From positions 62,001 to 126,000 of the forward strand of contig NZ_VDBO01000008.1 in the NCBI RefSeq assembly GCF_005930355.1: a DNA stretch of 64,000 nt. Reading direction: 5' to 3'. This document shows positions 59,403 to 64,000 of this stretch, one piece after another; position 1 is the first letter of the stretch; the number at the start of each line of letters is the position of its first letter. This DNA is from Paenibacillus sinopodophylli. Its GTDB lineage: Bacteria; Bacillota; Bacilli; Paenibacillales; Paenibacillaceae. Made by a program: the position numbers and the translations under genes. The notes under the pieces are model-generated. The model was not told where the DNA came from. It searched no databases and worked only from the letters and a program-made list of their open reading frames with translations.

Positions 59403-62400
59403 ATGAGAATGGATCGAGCGGAACAAAAGCTGTTTTTTCAGCAAATGAAAGACAAGGCGGAGGGGCTTGCACTCTCTGATTCTCATCGGCGGCTGGCGCT
59501 GCAGCTTGTCGCTTTAGGCGAACTCGGTTATAACGACGCTGATATATTCGCTGCTATTAAAGAGCAGCTTTTTGCTCTGGCATCTGGCGAGGAGCAGCAG
59601 CTTTTCGATCCGCTTGCGGACATTGTGGATGGCTTGCTGGATGATTCCTATTCACTTGTATTTCGTTATATGACCGTACATGCTGTCGAGTATCCCTATA
59701 GCACTGGATATGCGCGCAGACCATTCCGGACAAAGGAACAGCGGCTGCATCTGGATCGGCTGCTGAATAAAATGATTTCCTTGTTCTATTTGAACGGACG
59801 TCATTTCTCCGTAATAGATTATTTAACGAAAGCAGATTACATAACAGAAAATGAATACCGCTTTCCTACTGCCGCAATTGCGGATAGTATCGCTTATGGC
59901 ATCGATAGCGGGAACGAAGCGATTGTACATGCTTTGAGGGACATTATATATGGCGATAACCAGAACGCCTTGTTGTCGCGCAGCATGATTGCTGGGATAT
60001 TCTTAAGCCACAGTGCTGAGGCTTATCGGATGATCGGGGAGCTGCTTGTAGCCGCTAGACTGCAAGAGGGGCTGCGTCAAAGTATTGTAGAGTCGATGGA
60101 TGAGGGTGCGATCGGTGCGATGCTTTATATGATGGAAGTCATAATTGAGCATGACCTGATACGTTATAGCTCTGTTATTCGTGCTCTCGATGTATGGACG
60201 GGACTAGGTCTAGAAGCTGCTAATGCAAGATTAGCTAGACAGAATATAGCTTACGCCGCACAGTGTCTTGCGGAATCGGACATATTGAAGCAAGGACTAG
60301 CAAGCGATGATGTTAATAAGCTGTATATGAGCTTGTGGGCACTTGCCGTCTGGGAGGAAAAGCAGCTTTACGAGCAAATTAGCGTTATTATGACAAGCGA
60401 TGAGAACTACCGGAAGATTGTTGCGCAATATATGCTGGCACAAACTCAGAATGAGGATATCCGATTTCTCATTGCGCAAGATTGGTTGAATGAGCCTCAT
60501 TATGAGGTACAGTATTGGGTATTGATGAACTATACGCTCGACTACTCCTATACATGGGAGCGGGAGAATGGCTTGAATCGGACGCGCCTGGTGTTTACCC
60601 GGTCTGCTCTGCTCGAGGATAAAGCAGTGAGAAGCCGGCAATATGGGCAATTTCTTGCGCTCCTTGGCAAACTGCCGGCGAAGGAAACTGAAACGAGATC
60701 GAAGGTATTCCATTGGATGAGCTATACCTATTCCCCTGATCTGATCATTCGGAAGCTCCTCTATTTAATTGCCTACGATATGGATCAAAAGTGGATCGCA
60801 GAGCTTCTCGCTATGAAGGATCGGCTTAGCAACGATATGAGGGGCGAGCTGCTTAAGTTTTTCATGAACGATCCGTCGAGCAGCGCTCAACGTTCGTTTC
60901 TACTCGCAAGCCTGTCGGACAAAAGTATGAACAACCGCGAGCTCGCTATTCAAAAAGCGGCTGAGCTTGAGCTGAATGAGGATGAAATCGAAGCAGTAGC
61001 CTCACTGCTCAAGCTGAAGACGGGGACGCTCCGGCAAGGGGCGATAAGCTTGCTGCTGAAGCAGCCTGCTCGCCAATTGGAAGCTGTAATGGCGCTGCTT
61101 CTGCGCAGCCGCAATGATCTCCAGCGTCTTGCTGCGCTGGAGATGCTGACGGAAATGAAGGCAGAGCCTGCGCTTGCCGAGCTTACCAGCGTCATGACTG
61201 AAGAGGTAGACGCTGCAATCGAGGCTCCGAACGATAAGGAGCGCTTGCTGATCGCCAAGCTGAAGCAGCAGCATAGCTATACACTGAGCAATGGACTTGG
61301 CTTATTCGATCCGGCTGCTGAACCCGAAGAGCTTGCAGGTGAAGAACCGCTGCCGTTATCCGCGCTTCAGGAGGGCAAGCGATGGTTCGGGTTATCTACG
61401 GAGCAGATTAGTGGTTTTTTGAAGGGGCTGGCAGATCTAGTCCATGTTCATCGTGAGCATGAATACGATACGGTTGATTATTCAGGAGCGAAGCAAGCCT
61501 TGCTTATAGGCGCGAGATTAACAAGCTTTCAATGGCACTATGAGGCGGACGACGATTCACCCGTGCTTGATCGTTATCCGCTCGCTCAGGTATGGGCCGA
61601 CTATTTGGATGAGAGTGGATTCGGAGCAGTTGAGCTGCTGCAAATTCATTTCTATCGGAATTCGGATACGCTGTGGAAGTACTATTATGGGGAGTTGGAA
61701 CGCTGGCATGCATCGCGTTATGAACCCGCTGAGGGCTGGCGCAAGGAGATGCTGGATCAGCTGTATCCGATGGAATTGCTGAGGGAGACGAACGTCTTAA
61801 CCGATAATATTACATATCGCACGCAGGTCTACGAAATCATTAATGCCTATTATAGTGATTGTCGCAGGGAGGAGCTGTTCGAGGCAGCAAGCACTATTCT
61901 GAACGTGCTGATCCGCTGTTTTCCTGTTGAACGAGTGGAAGAGGAGAATGAGCTGCTTGAATTATATACGTCGTTTTGGCGCATGCAGCTACGTGCAAGC
62001 ATAACTGACGATTCGTCGTTTATTGCGTACTTCAAGGCCTCCTACCGTCTATATAAGCTGAATCGCTTTGAAACGAAGCTGCTGGAAACAATCGATTTTG
62101 CCCGCGCATGGAGCCTAGGGGTCATAGATGAGAATGAGCTGCTTAGGGAGCTTATCGCAAGACCGAATAGCAGTACGCATATTAGGGCGATGACGAGTCC
62201 GCACAGCAAGCTGCTAGAACGAAGTCCGAATCTGATCCCTATGAAGGAGAAGATCATTCAGCGTATTCTTGAGCTTGAGCTGAGCCGAGGGGATTTGGCT
62301 ACAGAGGTAACTAATCTGGCGACCAGCATCCAGCGAATCGAAGGAATGGACCATTTTATCACGATACTCGAAGGGCTGGACAAGGAAACCTTTGTCCGCG

Positions 62401-64000
62401 GCTACATTTACGGTTATGGCAAGGATGTCACGAAGAAGGAGACGTTCAGCCATCTGCTGAGAGTATGTCATCCATTGAAGGGTGAGGATGCTGCGCAGCT
62501 GCAGGAGCTGCTGCAGACGCGCAGTATCTCTGAGACTAGACTGCTTGAGGCGGCCATGTATGCGCCGCAGTGGCTGGAGCTCGTATCGGGCTATTTGGGT
62601 TGGAAGGGTCTTAGCCGTGCGGCATGGTATTTCCATGCGCATATTAATGAATCGTTCTCGGCAGAGAAGGAGACGGTCGTTGCCCATTATTCCCCGATAG
62701 CGCCGCAGGACTTCAATGACGGTGCCTTTGATATTGATTGGTTCAAGCTAGCCTATGAGGAGCTTGGTGAAGAGAGATTCCGTCTGCTATATCAATGCGC
62801 AAAGTATATATCGGCTGGAGCCAACCATAGAAGGTCTCAACTGTTCGCGGACGCTGTGCTCGGCAGACTTAGTAAGAGCGAGCTTGAGGAATCGATTTCC
62901 GAGAAGCGGAATAAGGATCATTTGCTTAGCTACAGTCTGCTTCCAATTGGAGAAGAGAATCGATTCGGCGATGTGCTGGAGCGCTATTCGTTTATTCAGC
63001 AGTTTAGGAAAGAGAGCAAGGCTTTCGGTGCACAGCGGCGTGCAAGCGAGGAGAAAACCGCGGAAATTGCACTGGATAATCTGGCTCGCAATACCGGATA
63101 TGCGGATGTTACGCGCTTAACCTGGGATATGGAAGGCAGGAAGCTGGATGAGCTCCTTCCTTACTTTGAGCCTAAGGAGCTCGATGGACTTCTCACAGCC
63201 GAGCTGATTATTGATGAAGCGGGTAAAGCGGATATTCGAATTATGAAGCAAGGCAAGGCGCTGAAGTCAGTGCCTGCGGCTTACAAAAAACACGAATATA
63301 TTGCCGCTCTGAAAGAGACCAAAACAGAGCTGACGGAACAGTACCGAAGGGCACGAGGAGAGCTGGAACGCTCTATGACGGCGGGAAGCCGATTTACTTT
63401 GCAAGAGGTGAACGGACTAAGCCGGAATCCGGTGATCTCGCCATTAGTAGGCGCGCTTGTGTTCAAAGCAGATAAAAGGCTGGGTTATTTCAATGATGGC
63501 ATGCTCATTACAGGCTTCGGAGAAGCCATTAAGCTGACGGAGAATGACGCGCTCGTGATTGCTCATCCCCTTGATTTGTATGAGAGCGGCCAGTGGAGCC
63601 TTTACCAGAAGGATCTGTTCGATCGTCAGGCGGTGCAGCCGTTCAAGCAAATATTCAGGGAGCTGTACTTGCCAAGCGCCGATGAGCTTGATGGCGGATC
63701 TCTTTCACGCCGCTATGCAGGTCATCAGGTTCAACCGCGCAAAACAGTCAGCTTGTTGAAAGGACGCAAATGGACGATCAGCTATGAGGAAGGTTTACAG
63801 AAAGTTTATTATAAGGAGAACGTGATTGCGAATATTTATGCGCTCGCCGATTGGTTCTCTCCTTCGGATATTGAAAGTCCAACACTGGAGGAAGTTCGTT
63901 TCTTCGATAGGCATACGTTGAAGGGACTGGATATCGCACAGGTGCCGCGCCTTGTTTTCTCCGAGGTGATGCGAGATGTTGATTTGGTCGTTAGCATGGC
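59403..64000 (+). CDS. Very large DUF4132-type protein (3' partial)
   Basis: Open frame from ATG 59403 (or ATG 59409; GAGGAGGC upstream) through the window end, at least 1532 codons. The protein is mostly helical, with HEAT-like stretches (for example LQRLAALEMLTEMKAEPALAELTSVM at about residues 570-600). The last visible part, LSRNPVISPLVGALVFKADKRLGYFNDGMLITGFGEAIKLTENDALVIAHPLDLYES, matches the start of a DUF4132 (MolR-like) domain. E. coli MolR and YehI are relatives by domain. The function is unknown. The ATPase, VWA or SWIM proteins sometimes found nearby would lie past the end of the window. Confidence 0.82.
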   Translation, partial: MRMDRAEQKLFFQQMKDKAEGLALSDSHRRLALQLVALGELGYNDADIFAAIKEQLFALASGEEQQLFDPLADIVDGLLDDSYSLVFRYMTVHAVEYPYSTGYARRPFRTKEQRLHLDRLLNKMISLFYLNGRHFSVIDYLTKADYITENEYRFPTAAIADSIAYGIDSGNEAIVHALRDIIYGDNQNALLSRSMIAGIFLSHSAEAYRMIGELLVAARLQEGLRQSIVESMDEGAIGAMLYMMEVIIEHDLIRYSSVIRALDVWTGLGLEAANARLARQNIAYAAQCLAESDILKQGLASDDVNKLYMSLWALAVWEEKQLYEQISVIMTSDENYRKIVAQYMLAQTQNEDIRFLIAQDWLNEPHYEVQYWVLMNYTLDYSYTWERENGLNRTRLVFTRSALLEDKAVRSRQYGQFLALLGKLPAKETETRSKVFHWMSYTYSPDLIIRKLLYLIAYDMDQKWIAELLAMKDRLSNDMRGELLKFFMNDPSSSAQRSFLLASLSDKSMNNRELAIQKAAELELNEDEIEAVASLLKLKTGTLRQGAISLLLKQPARQLEAVMALLLRSRNDLQRLAALEMLTEMKAEPALAELTSVMTEEVDAAIEAPNDKERLLIAKLKQQHSYTLSNGLGLFDPAAEPEELAGEEPLPLSALQEGKRWFGLSTEQISGFLKGLADLVHVHREHEYDTVDYSGAKQALLIGARLTSFQWHYEADDDSPVLDRYPLAQVWADYLDESGFGAVELLQIHFYRNSDTLWKYYYGELERWHASRYEPAEGWRKEMLDQLYPMELLRETNVLTDNITYRTQVYEIINAYYSDCRREELFEAASTILNVLIRCFPVERVEEENELLELYTSFWRMQLRASITDDSSFIAYFKASYRLYKLNRFETKLLETIDFARAWSLGVIDENELLRELIARPNSSTHIRAMTSPHSKLLERSPNLIPMKEKIIQRILELELSRGDLATEVTNLATSIQRIEGMDHFITILEGLDKETFVRGYIYGYGKDVTKKETFSHLLRVCHPLKGEDAAQLQELLQTRSISETRLLEAAMYAPQWLELVSGYLGWKGLSRAAWYFHAHINESFSAEKETVVAHYSPIAPQDFNDGAFDIDWFKLAYEELGEERFRLLYQCAKYISAGANHRRSQLFADAVLGRLSKSELEESISEKRNKDHLLSYSLLPIGEENRFGDVLERYSFIQQFRKESKAFGAQRRASEEKTAEIALDNLARNTGYADVTRLTWDMEGRKLDELLPYFEPKELDGLLTAELIIDEAGKADIRIMKQGKALKSVPAAYKKHEYIAALKETKTELTEQYRRARGELERSMTAGSRFTLQEVNGLSRNPVISPLVGALVFKADKRLGYFNDGMLITGFGEAIKLTENDALVIAHPLDLYESGQWSLYQKDLFDRQAVQPFKQIFRELYLPSADELDGGSLSRRYAGHQVQPRKTVSLLKGRKWTISYEEGLQKVYYKENVIANIYALADWFSPSDIESPTLEEVRFFDRHTLKGLDIAQVPRLVFSEVMRDVDLVVSM

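Noticed and set aside
1..64000. CRISPR arrays, rRNA and tRNA genes, complete insertion sequences
   Set aside because: No regular repeat-spacer pattern, no recognisable RNA gene and no transposase frame was found in the window.

Overview
The window looks like a Paenibacillus-type chromosome (Bacillota, spore-forming, mid GC). Signs of this are YesM/YesN-like two-component control, Lpl-type sugar transporters without their own ATPase, YjcZ-family spore peptides behind sigma-K-like promoters, strong AGGAGG ribosome sites, frequent TTG/GTG starts, and a PBSX-syntenic phage-tail locus.

Layout. (1) 1-14133: an alpha-mannoside/N-glycan use locus: sensor kinase (cut by the window start), AraC-type response regulator, sugar-binding lipoprotein, two permeases, and three cytoplasmic glycosidases (GH125, a GH42-like clan GH-A enzyme, GH38). 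(2) 14369-16668: a YolD-like protein, an M29 aminopeptidase and a GNAT acetyltransferase. (3) 16794-31254: a compact contractile phage-tail locus with no head, packaging, integration or replication genes. It has ImmA and Xre on the minus strand, a divergent operator region with four related palindromes, an Xpf/ArpU-like activator, then sheath, tube, tail chaperone with a textbook -1 frameshift signal, tape measure, XkdP to XkdU baseplate genes, a pyocin-knob tail fibre, XkdW/XkdX-like proteins, holin and amidase. The gene order follows PBSX xkdK to xkdX. It is best read as a headless R-type tailocin. (4) 31352-34338: two tandem YjcZ genes, a Zur-box-preceded COG0523 zinc GTPase with a His-rich loop, and a small secreted SAP-like repeat protein. 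(5) 34741-40954: a membrane GGDEF/EAL protein, then a four-gene unit of ECF sigma factor, anti-sigma factor and ABC exporter. (6) 40996-45551: a lipoprotein, a LacI regulator with GH36 alpha-galactosidase, and a small membrane protein. (7) 45848-53558: a decayed MerR gene, then an operon of LLM flavin monooxygenase plus a peptide-type ABC importer with fused ATPases. (8) 53693-58763: a tightly coupled five-gene cluster matching the STM4015-STM4014-STM4013-STM4012-STM4011 families (LRR protein, ATP-grasp, sulfatase-like hydrolase, two radical SAM enzymes), whose product is unknown to me. (9) 58962 to the end: a small unknown protein and a very large DUF4132-type protein cut by the window end.

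The two best candidates for unusual biology are the headless tailocin with its frameshift signal and multi-operator control region, and the STM4011-4015-type cluster, possibly followed by a DUF4132 system. Family names are from recognition of motifs and gene order only; no database search was run.
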